A DNA stretch of 64,000 nucleotides from assembly GCF_052048135.1 (NCBI RefSeq), contig NZ_JBNAIM010000002.1, positions 1 through 64,000 on the forward strand, written 5' to 3'. The notes under the pieces are model-generated. The model had not been told where the DNA came from and did no database searches. It worked only from the letters and a program-made list of their open reading frames with translations. The stretch comes from Pelagibacter sp052048135 (GTDB lineage: Bacteria > Pseudomonadota > Alphaproteobacteria > Pelagibacterales > Pelagibacteraceae). Shown here piece by piece: positions 51,719-60,273 of this stretch. Both the position numbers and the translations under genes were made by a program. Position 1 is the stretch's first letter. Every line of letters starts with the position of its first letter.

Positions 51719-52929
51719 TGAGAAGAGTTGTAATTACAGGTTTAGGTATTGTATCTTGTCTAGGAAATAATCAAGAAGAAGTTCATCAATCACTTTTAAA
51801 CTCAAAATCAGGCATTACTTTTTCTGAAGAGTATAAAGAACACAATCTCAAAAGCCATGTTCATGGGAAACCTAATATTAAACTTGAGGATCATGTTGAT
51901 AGAAAAACGATAAGATTTATGGGATCAGGATCAGCTTACAACTATATTGCAATGAAAGAAGCTATCAAAGACTCTGGCCTAGAAGAAAAAGAAGTAAGTA
52001 ATTTTAAGACTGGAATTGTTATGGGCTCTGGTGGTCCATCGATTGAAAATGTAATTTTAGCAGCAGACAAAACTAGAGCTAAAACTCCAAAATTAATGGG
52101 ACCATTCATTGTTCCAAGAACAATGGCAAGTACAGCTTCCGCAACACTTGCTGTACCTTTCAAAATAAAAGGAACTAACTATACAATGAGTTCTGCATGC
52201 GCAACTAGTGGGCACTGCATCGGAAACTCTATGGAATTGATTCAAATGGGTAAACAGGATGTTGTTTTTGCTGGCGGTAGTGAGGAAATTCATTGGGCAA
52301 TGACTGCAATGTTTGATGCTATGACTGCTCTATCATCAAAATATAATGATAATCCAGAGACAGCATCAAGAGCTTATGACAAAACTAGAGATGGATTTGT
52401 AATCGCTGGTGGTGGTGGAGTTTTGGTGCTTGAAGAATACGAACACGCTAAGGCTAGAGGAGCTAAAATATATGCAGAATTAACCGGTTATGGAGCAACT
52501 TCAGATGGATATGATATGGTAGCACCATCTGGTGAGGGAGCAGTAAGATGTATGCAAATGGCAATGGCAACAGCTAAAAATAAAATTGATTATATCAATA
52601 CTCACGGAACTTCCACTCCAGTAGGAGATATTACAGAACTAAATGCAGTTAAAAATACTTTTGGAGACAATATTCCAAAAATAAGTTCGACAAAATCTCT
52701 CTCAGGTCATCCTTTAGGTGCTGCCTCTGTTCATGAAGCTATCTATTGTTTAATTATGATGAAAAATAATTTCATTGCTGGATCAGCAAACATTACTGAC
52801 ATGGATGATGAGGCTAAAAAATTTCCTATAGTTTCAAAAACTGAAATAGGTGCAACTTTAAATACGGTAATGTCGAATAGTTTTGGTTTTGGTGGAACTA
52901 ATGCAGCTTTAATTTTTGAAAAGGTTTAA
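51718..52929 (+). CDS. fabB: 3-oxoacyl-ACP synthase I FabB
   Basis: The 403-residue KAS enzyme has the triad Cys161 in SSACATSGHC, His296 in NTHGTSTPVGD and His331 in GHPLGAASVHE. It elongates acyl-ACP with malonyl-ACP, including cis-unsaturated intermediates from FabA. Its place directly after FabA in this conserved operon supports the FabB rather than FabF assignment. Length is normal. Confidence 0.96.
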   Translation: MRRVVITGLGIVSCLGNNQEEVHQSLLNSKSGITFSEEYKEHNLKSHVHGKPNIKLEDHVDRKTIRFMGSGSAYNYIAMKEAIKDSGLEEKEVSNFKTGIVMGSGGPSIENVILAADKTRAKTPKLMGPFIVPRTMASTASATLAVPFKIKGTNYTMSSACATSGHCIGNSMELIQMGKQDVVFAGGSEEIHWAMTAMFDAMTALSSKYNDNPETASRAYDKTRDGFVIAGGGGVLVLEEYEHAKARGAKIYAELTGYGATSDGYDMVAPSGEGAVRCMQMAMATAKNKIDYINTHGTSTPVGDITELNAVKNTFGDNIPKISSTKSLSGHPLGAASVHEAIYCLIMMKNNFIAGSANITDMDDEAKKFPIVSKTEIGATLNTVMSNSFGFGGTNAALIFEKV

Positions 52930-52932
52930 TTT

Positions 52933-53718
52933 ATGAGTTTAATGAAAGGTAAAAAAGGATTAATTATGGGTGTTGCTAATGAGAGATCTATTGCCTGGGG
53001 TATTTCTCAAAAACTCGCTGAAGCAGGAGCCGAATTGGCATTCACATATTTAGGTGATGCACTAAAAAAGAGAGTGGTACCTTTAGCTGAAAAATTAAAT
53101 TCAAAAGTGACATTCAGTTGTGATGTTGAAAAAAAAGAAGAAGTGGTCAAATTATTTGAGGATATTAAATCTCAATGGGGAGAAATTGATTTTGTTGTTC
53201 ACGCAGTTGCTTTTTCAGATAAATCAGAATTATCGGGTGAATATTTAAATACTACTAGAGAAAATTTTTTAAGAAGTATGTTGATCTCTTGTTTTTCATT
53301 TACTGAAGTGGCAAAAGAAGCATCAAAAGTAATGAAACAAGGAGGAAGTCTTCTTACTTTAACTTATGAGTCCACAAAAGCTATTCCTAATTATAATGTT
53401 ATGGGGGTATGTAAATCAGCCCTTGAAGCAAGTGTTAAATATCTAGCTAGAGATTTAGGAGCTAAAGGTATGAGGGTTAATGCAATTAGTGCAGGACCTA
53501 TTAAAACATTAGCTGCATCTGCAATTGGAGATGCAAAATTCTTGTATAAATGGAATGAAGACCATTCTTTCCTAAAGAGAAATGTAGATATCCATGATGT
53601 AGGGAATTCAGCATTATATTTACTTAGTGATCTTGCAAACGGCGTTACAGGTGAAATTCACTATGTAGATGCTGGATATAACAAAGTTGGAATGCCAGAT
53701 CCTAAAAACATAACTTAA
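52933..53718 (+). CDS. fabI: Enoyl-ACP reductase FabI (NADH)
   Basis: The 261-residue short-chain dehydrogenase-like protein has the NAD motif GVANERSIAWGISQKLAE near residue 13. The FabI-type catalytic pair is Tyr154 and Lys161 (YNVMGVCK, Y-x6-K), as expected for FabI rather than a normal SDR with Y-x3-K. It catalyses the final reduction of each fatty-acid cycle. It lies 3 bp after fabB. Downstream is the left copy of the 18-bp repeat, where its terminator seems to have been split. Confidence 0.96.
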   Translation: MSLMKGKKGLIMGVANERSIAWGISQKLAEAGAELAFTYLGDALKKRVVPLAEKLNSKVTFSCDVEKKEEVVKLFEDIKSQWGEIDFVVHAVAFSDKSELSGEYLNTTRENFLRSMLISCFSFTEVAKEASKVMKQGGSLLTLTYESTKAIPNYNVMGVCKSALEASVKYLARDLGAKGMRVNAISAGPIKTLAASAIGDAKFLYKWNEDHSFLKRNVDIHDVGNSALYLLSDLANGVTGEIHYVDAGYNKVGMPDPKNIT

Positions 53719-53724
53719 AAATAG

Positions 53725-53742
53725 GGGGCGTTCTGTTGTCAG
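53725..53742. repeat. Left direct repeat (GGGGCGTTCTGTTGtCAG)
   Basis: This 18-bp sequence just after fabI matches 55269-55286 at 17 of 18 positions. The left copy lacks the right arm of the hairpin that the right copy forms, as if a terminator had been cut at this point. A separate 7-bp inverted repeat, TTCTGTT/AACAGAA, overlaps it. It may be one end of an insertion (see findings). Confidence 0.6.
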
Positions 53743-53783
53743 TCCTAATTCAACTTATAACAGAATATAACACTTTTTGAATA

Positions 53784-53805
53784 GGTACATAGTAGGGTAC
53801 ATAGT
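53784..53805. repeat. Two tandem GGTACATAGT repeats, left side
   Basis: GGTACATAGT occurs at 53784-53793 and 53796-53805, 2 bp apart, i.e. a 12-bp period. A third copy lies on the other side of the MBL gene at 55212-55221. Similar GGTACA-type direct repeats next to core sites are seen at integrase arm-binding regions; that link is inference. Confidence 0.55.
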
Positions 53806-53875
53806 CTTTTGATCATTTCTTTGTGATAACTTTGTAATTGAGGTTTTTAGCGCACTAGAAAATATTTTTAAGGGT

Positions 53876-53881
53876 TATAAT
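53876..53881 (+). promoter_or_regulatory. Possible -10 element of the MBL-fold gene
   Basis: A perfect TATAAT lies 34 bp before the ATG. No good -35 is visible at 16-18 bp. The gene would have an independent promoter with a start near 53888. Confidence 0.35.
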
Positions 53882-53914
53882 ATTCAATATTTAAAATAGA
53901 AATATATCAAAATA

Positions 53915-55165
53915 ATGAAATTTAAATTTATTGGTAATGCTGGTAGTATATTCATAGGTTCAGAGGGAACTAGAATTTTATGTGATCCTTGGATAGTAGA
54001 TGGGGTATTTGAAGATGCCTGGTATCATTATCCACCACTTAAGACAAAATTATCTGATATTAAAGATGTAGATGGAATTTATGTTAGTCATATTCACCCA
54101 GACCATTATGACGAAAGAAACTTTGATTTTCCAAAAAACATACCCCTGATCATTTTAAATGAGGGACCAAATTTTTTAAAAAAAAATCTAATTAATAAAG
54201 GTTATAGTAATTTTATAGAAATAAAAGATAAAGAAACAACAGAATTTAAAGAGTTCAAATTAACCTTATTCAAACCTTTTACAAAACATATTTTTGAAGA
54301 GTCCCTAATTGGTAATTTAATTGATAGTGCTTTAGTTTTAGAAAATGAAGGGGTAACCGCCATCAATTTTAATGATAACGGACCTGATAAAGATGCGTGT
54401 ATTTTATTAAAAAATAGATTTAAAAATATTGATTTAGCAATGTTAAATTATAACGCTGCAGGACCTTATCCTTCTTGTTTTGACAATTTAACTACTGAAG
54501 AAAAAATAAGTGAAAATCAAAGAATATTAAAAAGAAACTTTGATCATTTGTGTAATATTATTCCCATTCTTCAACCTAAATCAGTATTACCATTCGCAGG
54601 ATCGTATATTATTGGAGGTAAAAACTATTATAAGAATGAATATTTAGGAACTACAACTTGGGACGAGTGTGCTGAGTATCTTAACAAAAATTTGAACTTT
54701 GATTCTAAAGTATTTTGTTTAAGAGAAAATCAAATTTACGATATTAAAAATCAAAAACAATTAGAAAAGTATGAGAAATTAGATGTCAATGAGATGAAAA
54801 AATATATCCAATCGTTGAAGGATAAAAAATATGAGTATGAAAATGATGAAATGCCTAATATTTCTATATTAAAAGATGAACTAAATTTAGCTTCGAACAA
54901 ATTTATTGATCGAATTAAGAAATTTAATATTGAAGTAAAGTCTAATGTTTATTTAAAAATAGAAAACGAGAACATACAAATAGTAAAAGGCAAAGATAAT
55001 AGCAGACACTTATACTGTGATTTAGATTTAAGATTATTAAATAGAATTTTGCATAAAAAAGCACATTGGAATAATGCTGAAATAGGAACACATATTAACT
55101 TTAAAAGAATACCCGACAAGATGGATCCGGATGTTCATACTTGTATGAGTTTCTTTCATCTTTAG
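53915..55165 (+). CDS. MBL-fold metallohydrolase-like accessory gene
   Basis: The 416-residue protein starts MKFKFIGNAGSIFIGSEGTRI and carries the metallo-beta-lactamase motif SHIHPDHYD with His59, His61, Asp63 and His64, preceded by a DPWIVDGVFEDAW segment. The C-terminal part (about 300-416) has no recognised domain. The style resembles MBL-fold proteins from sugar and O-antigen clusters, related to the CMP-NeuAc hydroxylase MBL domain, but there is no Rieske domain and no surface-polysaccharide neighbour. It is the only accessory-looking gene between fabI and pnp and is bracketed by direct repeats. Function unknown; a metal-dependent hydrolase is likely. Confidence 0.75.
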   Translation: MKFKFIGNAGSIFIGSEGTRILCDPWIVDGVFEDAWYHYPPLKTKLSDIKDVDGIYVSHIHPDHYDERNFDFPKNIPLIILNEGPNFLKKNLINKGYSNFIEIKDKETTEFKEFKLTLFKPFTKHIFEESLIGNLIDSALVLENEGVTAINFNDNGPDKDACILLKNRFKNIDLAMLNYNAAGPYPSCFDNLTTEEKISENQRILKRNFDHLCNIIPILQPKSVLPFAGSYIIGGKNYYKNEYLGTTTWDECAEYLNKNLNFDSKVFCLRENQIYDIKNQKQLEKYEKLDVNEMKKYIQSLKDKKYEYENDEMPNISILKDELNLASNKFIDRIKKFNIEVKSNVYLKIENENIQIVKGKDNSRHLYCDLDLRLLNRILHKKAHWNNAEIGTHINFKRIPDKMDPDVHTCMSFFHL

Positions 55166-55211
55166 AATACTATTAATCCTTAATTTAAGAAAAAGTTATT
55201 TTTATGATGTA

Positions 55212-55221
55212 GGTACATAGT
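55212..55221. repeat. Third GGTACATAGT copy, right side
   Basis: An exact copy of the two left-side decamers, located 46 bp after the MBL gene stop and 47 bp before the right direct repeat. Confidence 0.5.
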
Positions 55222-55264
55222 TAATAATTTTTAAGTTTTGTTGGAAATAAAAGGTTATCTAATT

Positions 55265-55297
55265 TTTAGGGGCGTTCTGTTGCCAGGTGCCCCTAAA
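55265..55297. terminator. Perfect 9-bp hairpin containing the right direct repeat
   Basis: TTTAGGGGC (55265-55273) and GCCCCTAAA (55289-55297) form a perfect GC-rich stem with a 15-nt loop; the right 18-bp repeat (55269-55286) lies inside. It sits between the convergent MBL gene and pnp and would act on both strands, although the T-runs are short. It looks like the original terminator between fabI and pnp. Confidence 0.6.
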
Positions 55298-55298
55298 T

Positions 55299-57371
55299 TT
55301 ATTCAGAAGCTTGTTTGATAGAAAGTTTAACTTTACCTCTATCGAAACCAATCACTTTAACTTTTACTTCGTCACCTTCTTTGACAACGTCAGTAACTTT
55401 AGCAACTCTTTTATCTGCAAGTTCTGAGATATGAACTAGTCCATCTTGTTTTCCTAAGAAATTAACAAATGCACCAAACTCCATAATCTTCATAACTTTA
55501 CCTGAATAAATTTTGTTCAATTCAGCTTTAGCAGTGATATCTTTGATCATTTGCATAGCAGTGTTTCTAGATTCTTCATCAGGAGCAGCAACTGTTACTA
55601 CACCTTCGTCATTTACATCTACTTTTGCACCTGATTTTTCAACTATCTCTCTTATCGTTGCTCCACCTTTTCCAATCACAGCGGCAATATCTTTTTTATC
55701 AACATTAATTTTTTCCATTTTTGGAGTGTGCTTCCCAACGTCTGCTCTTGAAGCTGATAATGCTTTATTCATTTCTCCTAAGATATGAACTCTTCCATCT
55801 TTAGCCTGGCTTAATGCTTGTTCCATTATTTCAAATGTAATACCAGTAATTTTTATATCCATTTGGAGTGAAGTAATCCCATCTTTAGTACCTGCAACTT
55901 TAAAATCCATATCCCCAAGATGATCTTCATCACCTAAGATATCCGATAGAACACTAAAATCATCACCTTCTTTAATTAAACCCATTGCTATACCTGCAAC
56001 TGGTTCTTTAATTGGCACACCGGCATCCATTAATGCTAATGATGTTCCACAAACAGTAGCCATTGAAGATGACCCATTAGACTCTGTAATTTCAGAAACA
56101 ACCCTAAAAGTATACGGAAATGTTTCTTTTGAAGGTAATGAAGAATGAATAGCTCTCCATGCTAATTTACCATGTCCAATTTCTCTTCTACCAGTTCCAA
56201 TTCTTCCTGTTTCTCCAACTGAGAATGGTGGAAAATTATAGTGAAGCATAAATCTTTCTTTTTGAAGTCCATCTAAGCTCTCAATTCTTTGTTCATCATC
56301 AGAAGTACCTAAAGTAGCTGTAACTATTGCCTGTGTTTCTCCTCTAGTAAATAAAGCAGAACCATGAGTTCTTGGTAAAATACCCACTTCACAAGAAATA
56401 GGTCTAACCTCAGACAATCCTCTTCCATCAATCCTATTCTTATTTTTTAGAATATCTGTTCGAACAATAGATTTTTCGATTTTTTTAAGTTCAGAATTTA
56501 CATCTAAGTCTGTATAATTTTCATCTTCCTCAAAAAGCTTTTTAGCTTTATCTGTGATTTCTGATATTTGATTTGATCTATCTTGTTTATCTCTTGTTCC
56601 AAAAGCTTTCTTAAGATCTTCTGTAAAATTTGACTCAAGTTTTTTCTTAACTTCAGATAGATCTTTTTTTTCAACTGTCCACTCTGGTTTTCTACACTCT
56701 TTTGCAAGTTCTTCTATCATTTCAATTACTGGAACAAAACCCTCATGACCAAATTTAACTGCATTTAACATTTCTTCTTCTGTTAAACCACTTGCTTCTG
56801 ACTCAACCATAAGCACGGCATCTTTTGTACCTGCTACAACTAAATCTAATTTTGATTTTTCTAATTCTGTTTTTGATGGATTTAAAACATATTTTCCATC
56901 AATATATCCAACTCTAGAAGCACCCACAGGGCCCATAAAAGGCATTCCTGATATAGCTAATGCTGCTGATGAAGCAGTAATTGATAAAATATCAGCTTCA
57001 TTTTCTTTATCATAAGAAATTACAGTTGGTAATAACTGAACTTCATTTTTAAATTCATCAGGAAACAATGGTCTAATTGGTCTATCAATTAATCTTGAGA
57101 TTAATGTTTCACTTTCGGTTGGTCTTGCTTCTCTTTTAAAATATCCGCCTGGAATTTTTCCTGCTGCATAATATTTTTCTTGGTAGTTTACAGACAATGG
57201 AAAGTAATCCACATCAGGATTTACTTTTTTTGCTCCTACCACTGTTGCTAAAACAACCGTTTCTCCACATGTTGCGATTATTGCACCGTCTGCCTGTCTT
57301 GCTACTTTACCTGTTTCTAAACTTATCTTCTTTCCTGCTACTTCAATTTCCTTCTTGTATACTTTAAACAT
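55299..57371 (-). CDS. pnp: Polynucleotide phosphorylase
   Basis: The 690-residue protein has two RNase PH-like domains (about 1-215 and 310-540; GRREIGHGKLAWRA in the second), a linking helical domain, a KH domain (DIAAVIGKGGATIREI near residue 565) and a C-terminal S1 domain (IYSGKVMKIMEFGAFVN near 625). It degrades RNA 3' to 5' by phosphorolysis. It is slightly shorter than most PNPases (about 700-720) at the C-terminus. The order rbfA-rpsO-pnp is standard. The leader contains repeated GAAATG units and a 19-codon uORF overlapping the start. Confidence 0.97.
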   Translation of the reverse strand: MFKVYKKEIEVAGKKISLETGKVARQADGAIIATCGETVVLATVVGAKKVNPDVDYFPLSVNYQEKYYAAGKIPGGYFKREARPTESETLISRLIDRPIRPLFPDEFKNEVQLLPTVISYDKENEADILSITASSAALAISGMPFMGPVGASRVGYIDGKYVLNPSKTELEKSKLDLVVAGTKDAVLMVESEASGLTEEEMLNAVKFGHEGFVPVIEMIEELAKECRKPEWTVEKKDLSEVKKKLESNFTEDLKKAFGTRDKQDRSNQISEITDKAKKLFEEDENYTDLDVNSELKKIEKSIVRTDILKNKNRIDGRGLSEVRPISCEVGILPRTHGSALFTRGETQAIVTATLGTSDDEQRIESLDGLQKERFMLHYNFPPFSVGETGRIGTGRREIGHGKLAWRAIHSSLPSKETFPYTFRVVSEITESNGSSSMATVCGTSLALMDAGVPIKEPVAGIAMGLIKEGDDFSVLSDILGDEDHLGDMDFKVAGTKDGITSLQMDIKITGITFEIMEQALSQAKDGRVHILGEMNKALSASRADVGKHTPKMEKINVDKKDIAAVIGKGGATIREIVEKSGAKVDVNDEGVVTVAAPDEESRNTAMQMIKDITAKAELNKIYSGKVMKIMEFGAFVNFLGKQDGLVHISELADKRVAKVTDVVKEGDEVKVKVIGFDRGKVKLSIKQASE

Positions 57372-57397
57372 TTCATTTCCATTTCGTTTCGTTCCAT
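57338..57397 (-). promoter_or_regulatory. Overlapping 19-codon uORF and GAAATG repeats at the pnp start
   Basis: The 48 bp between rpsO and pnp holds an imperfect tandem of GAACGAAATG/GAAATG units. They place three ATG codons (A of each at 57397, 57382 and 57376) in one frame that is out of frame with pnp and ends at TAG 33 bases inside pnp. Ribosomes starting there would bypass the pnp ATG, so this could tune pnp translation. A chance effect of the repeat is possible. Confidence 0.4.
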
Positions 57398-57419
57398 TTC
57401 GTTCTATCTATTTTGACTT

Positions 57420-57668
57420 CTATTTTCTTAAATTCAATTTCGACAGTACATTTTTGTAAGAATCTACCTTATTTTTTTTTAGGTAATCTAACAATTTTTT
57501 TCTTCTATTGACCGCTCTCAACAACCCAACTGATGAATGTTTATCTTTTTTGAATTGCTTAATATGTTTTGAGAGAGTATCAATTTTTTCTGTTAACAAT
57601 GCAATTTGTATCTCCGATGATCCAGTATCTTTATCATGCATTGCTAGTTCTTGTGCTTTTTTGTTCAT
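57420..57668 (-). CDS. rpsO: 30S ribosomal protein S15
   Basis: The 82-residue protein has the S15 core TGSSEIQIALLTEKIDTLSKH and HSSVGLLRAVNRRKKLLDYL. It is a little shorter than the usual 88-89 residues; the missing residues are at the N-terminus, where the conserved helix starts soon after Met. S15 organises the 16S central domain. It starts 7 bp after rbfA; the pseudouridine synthase gene truB, which often separates rbfA and rpsO, is absent. Confidence 0.96.
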   Translation of the reverse strand: MNKKAQELAMHDKDTGSSEIQIALLTEKIDTLSKHIKQFKKDKHSSVGLLRAVNRRKKLLDYLKKNKVDSYKNVLSKLNLRK

Positions 57669-57675
57669 AGTTTTC

Positions 57676-58044
57676 CTATTTATTTGTTTGTTTTATTAAG
57701 TTTTCTATTTTTTCCGCATACTCAAAAGACTCGTCTTTTTTAAAAAGTAATTTTGGTAAAAATTTCATAACCACTTTCTGTGATAAAATTTTTCTAATTA
57801 AAAATGAATATTCTTTTAAAATATCAATTGTTTCCTCAGCATTCTTTCCTCCAAGTGGAAGGACATATGCTTTAGCAATTTTTAAATCCTGACTCATTCT
57901 TACTTCAGTAACCGTTATATTGTTAGTTTCTAAATTTGGAACCTTAGCCTCATTTCTGATAAAAATCATGCTTAAAGACTGTTTTATCATTTCACCAACT
58001 CTTAACTGTCTTTGCGAAACTGGTTTTCCTATCCTATCTGCCAT
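57676..58044 (-). CDS. rbfA: Ribosome-binding factor A
   Basis: The 122-residue protein has the RbfA KH-like fold: RQLRVGEMIKQSLSMIF near the N-terminus, VTEVRMSQDLKIAKAYVLPLGG and a C-terminal FKKDESFEYAEKIENLI. It assists late 16S rRNA 5'-end maturation and cold adaptation. Its start overlaps the infB stop by 1 bp. Length is normal. Confidence 0.95.
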   Translation of the reverse strand: MADRIGKPVSQRQLRVGEMIKQSLSMIFIRNEAKVPNLETNNITVTEVRMSQDLKIAKAYVLPLGGKNAEETIDILKEYSFLIRKILSQKVVMKFLPKLLFKKDESFEYAEKIENLIKQTNK

Positions 58045-60263
58045 TAAATCGACCTTTCCTTCGTTGTAACACTAAAAGCCTCTATTGTGTCATTTTTTTG
58101 GAAATCAATATAATCTTTGACTGTAATTCCACATTCTTGCCCATTGTTTACTTGTTTTACTTGATTTTTTTCTCTAAACAAACTTCCAACTTTTCCAGTA
58201 AAAATAATTGTGCCATCTCTAATTATTCTTACATCTGAATTACTATTAATTTCACCTTCTGTTACTTTTGAACCTGCAACCTTGCCAGCTCCTGAAACCT
58301 TAAATATTTCTAAAATTTGTGCAACACCAATAATTTTTTCCTCCACATCTGGTGTTAATAGTCCAGACATCTTTTTTTTCACAAAATCTAAAACTTCATA
58401 AATTATATTATAAGATGAAATTTGAATTTTTTCGATTTCTGCAAGTTTTTTTGCTTCTTTACTTGGTTTAACATTGAATGCAATTAATACTGCTTGTGAT
58501 GCTTTTGCTAATGTCACATCTGTCTCCGTTACCATTCCAATATCTGCTAAAATTATTTTTGGTTTTACTTCTTCATGCTTAATTTGACTAATTGCGTTTT
58601 TAATTGCTTCTGATGATCCATGTACATCAGATTTAATAATTAGATTTAATTCCTCAGTTGATTTATTTGAAAATGCCGATTCTTGTGTGGCAAAAGTCAG
58701 GGGATTCTTTCCATCTTTACTCTCTTGAGCTCTATTTTCACTTAAAGTCTTTGCTTCTTTCTCATTGTCAAGAACGATAAAATCGTCTCCTGCTTTAGCA
58801 GCACCATTTATGCCTAAAATTTCAACTGGTGTTGAGGGTAAAGCTTCATCAATATTGTTTCCCTTATCATTAATGATTGCTCTAATTTTTCCCCATTTCA
58901 ATCCACTTACAAAAAAGTCTCCCTTCTTTAAAGTTCCTGTTGTAACTATAATTGTTGCAACAGGTCCTCTTCCAGTATCAATTTTAGACTCCAAAACAAC
59001 ACCTGTAGCTTTTGACTCAAAATCAGTTTTAAGATCTAAAATTTCAGCTTGAAGAGTGATTGCCTCAATTAATTTATCTAAGTTCTTTTTTGTTTTGGCG
59101 GAAATTTCAACCATCAAAGTATCCCCAGATAAATCTTCAGCAATTAGTTCATATTCTAATAACTGATTTTTAATTTTTTGTGGGTCTGCATCTGGCAAAT
59201 CACACTTATTTATTGCTACCACTATTGGTACATTTGCGGCTTTAGCATGTTTAATTGACTCTACTGTTTGTGGTTTTACTCCATCATCAGCTGCAACAAC
59301 AAGAACTACAATGTCAGTAAGTTTTGATCCTCTAGCCCTCATTTCAGTAAAAGCAGCATGACCTGGCGTATCAATAAAAGTTAATTTGTTTGTTTGATTT
59401 TCAATTTGATAAGCTCCTATATGTTGAGTAATTCCTCCAAATTCTCCTGAAACTACATTTGCACTTCTCAAAACATCTAGAACAGACGTTTTTCCATGAT
59501 CAACGTGGCCCATAACTGTAATTATTGGTGGTCTATTTCTTAAATTTTCTGTTCTCGAGGCTTTTATTTTTTTTATTATTTCCTCTGCTTTCTCTTCTCT
59601 AATTGGATTATGTCCAAACTCCTTAACTAAATACTCAGCTGTATCCGCAGCTAAATTTTGATTTATGGTTACTGTTACTCCCATGCCGAACATATGTTTA
59701 ATTATATTGCTGGACTGTTCCGCCATTCTATTTGCAAGTTCTCTTACTGTAATTACCTCAGGAATATTTATATCTCTTATAGTTTTTAATTTTTCTTGAA
59801 CTTCCTCTTTTGTTAAATTTCTATTTTCTTTTTGTCTTGCTCTTTTAACTGAAGCTAAACTTCTTTCCCTTGCTTCAATCTGATCACTTAGAGCTCTAGA
59901 AACAGTTAGTTTTAGTTCTCTCTTATTAGTGCTAGATTTTATTATTTTTTTATTTTTATTTTCATTTTCATCTTTAAGTCTTTTGGTAGCCCTTTGTTCA
60001 GCTAATTTTCTTCTTTCAAAATCACTTGTTGGTGAGGGTAATTTTACGTTATAATTTGATTTATTAAATTTCCCTTTACTAAATGTTGAGCTAGTTTTTG
60101 ACTTAGAAAAAACTGGTTTAAATGTTCCTGATTTACCAGGAAATTTTCCTGTTTGTTTTTCAATTATTACTGAATTTTTTCCAAGATTTTTTGCTTTATC
60201 AATATTTTTAATAGACTTTTTTGCTATGCCACCAGATATTGTTAATTTTGTTTTTTTCTCCAT
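58044..60263 (-). CDS. infB: Translation initiation factor IF-2
   Basis: The 739-residue protein has a basic, low-complexity N-terminal region (about 1-165), a short IF2 N-domain, and the G domain with VMGHVDHGKTSVLD near residue 250, DTPGHAAF and NKCD. The two beta-barrel domains and C-terminal fMet-tRNA-binding domain follow. It delivers initiator tRNA to the 30S subunit. The N-terminal extension is shorter than in many alphaproteobacteria, in which IF-2 can exceed 900 residues. It follows nusA by 10 bp. Confidence 0.97.
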   Translation of the reverse strand: MEKKTKLTISGGIAKKSIKNIDKAKNLGKNSVIIEKQTGKFPGKSGTFKPVFSKSKTSSTFSKGKFNKSNYNVKLPSPTSDFERRKLAEQRATKRLKDENENKNKKIIKSSTNKRELKLTVSRALSDQIEARERSLASVKRARQKENRNLTKEEVQEKLKTIRDINIPEVITVRELANRMAEQSSNIIKHMFGMGVTVTINQNLAADTAEYLVKEFGHNPIREEKAEEIIKKIKASRTENLRNRPPIITVMGHVDHGKTSVLDVLRSANVVSGEFGGITQHIGAYQIENQTNKLTFIDTPGHAAFTEMRARGSKLTDIVVLVVAADDGVKPQTVESIKHAKAANVPIVVAINKCDLPDADPQKIKNQLLEYELIAEDLSGDTLMVEISAKTKKNLDKLIEAITLQAEILDLKTDFESKATGVVLESKIDTGRGPVATIIVTTGTLKKGDFFVSGLKWGKIRAIINDKGNNIDEALPSTPVEILGINGAAKAGDDFIVLDNEKEAKTLSENRAQESKDGKNPLTFATQESAFSNKSTEELNLIIKSDVHGSSEAIKNAISQIKHEEVKPKIILADIGMVTETDVTLAKASQAVLIAFNVKPSKEAKKLAEIEKIQISSYNIIYEVLDFVKKKMSGLLTPDVEEKIIGVAQILEIFKVSGAGKVAGSKVTEGEINSNSDVRIIRDGTIIFTGKVGSLFREKNQVKQVNNGQECGITVKDYIDFQKNDTIEAFSVTTKERSI

Positions 60264-60273
60264 AGCTCATCTC

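Noticed and set aside
51942..52293. Minus-strand frames inside fabB
   Set aside because: Shadow frames of a conserved gene without independent support.
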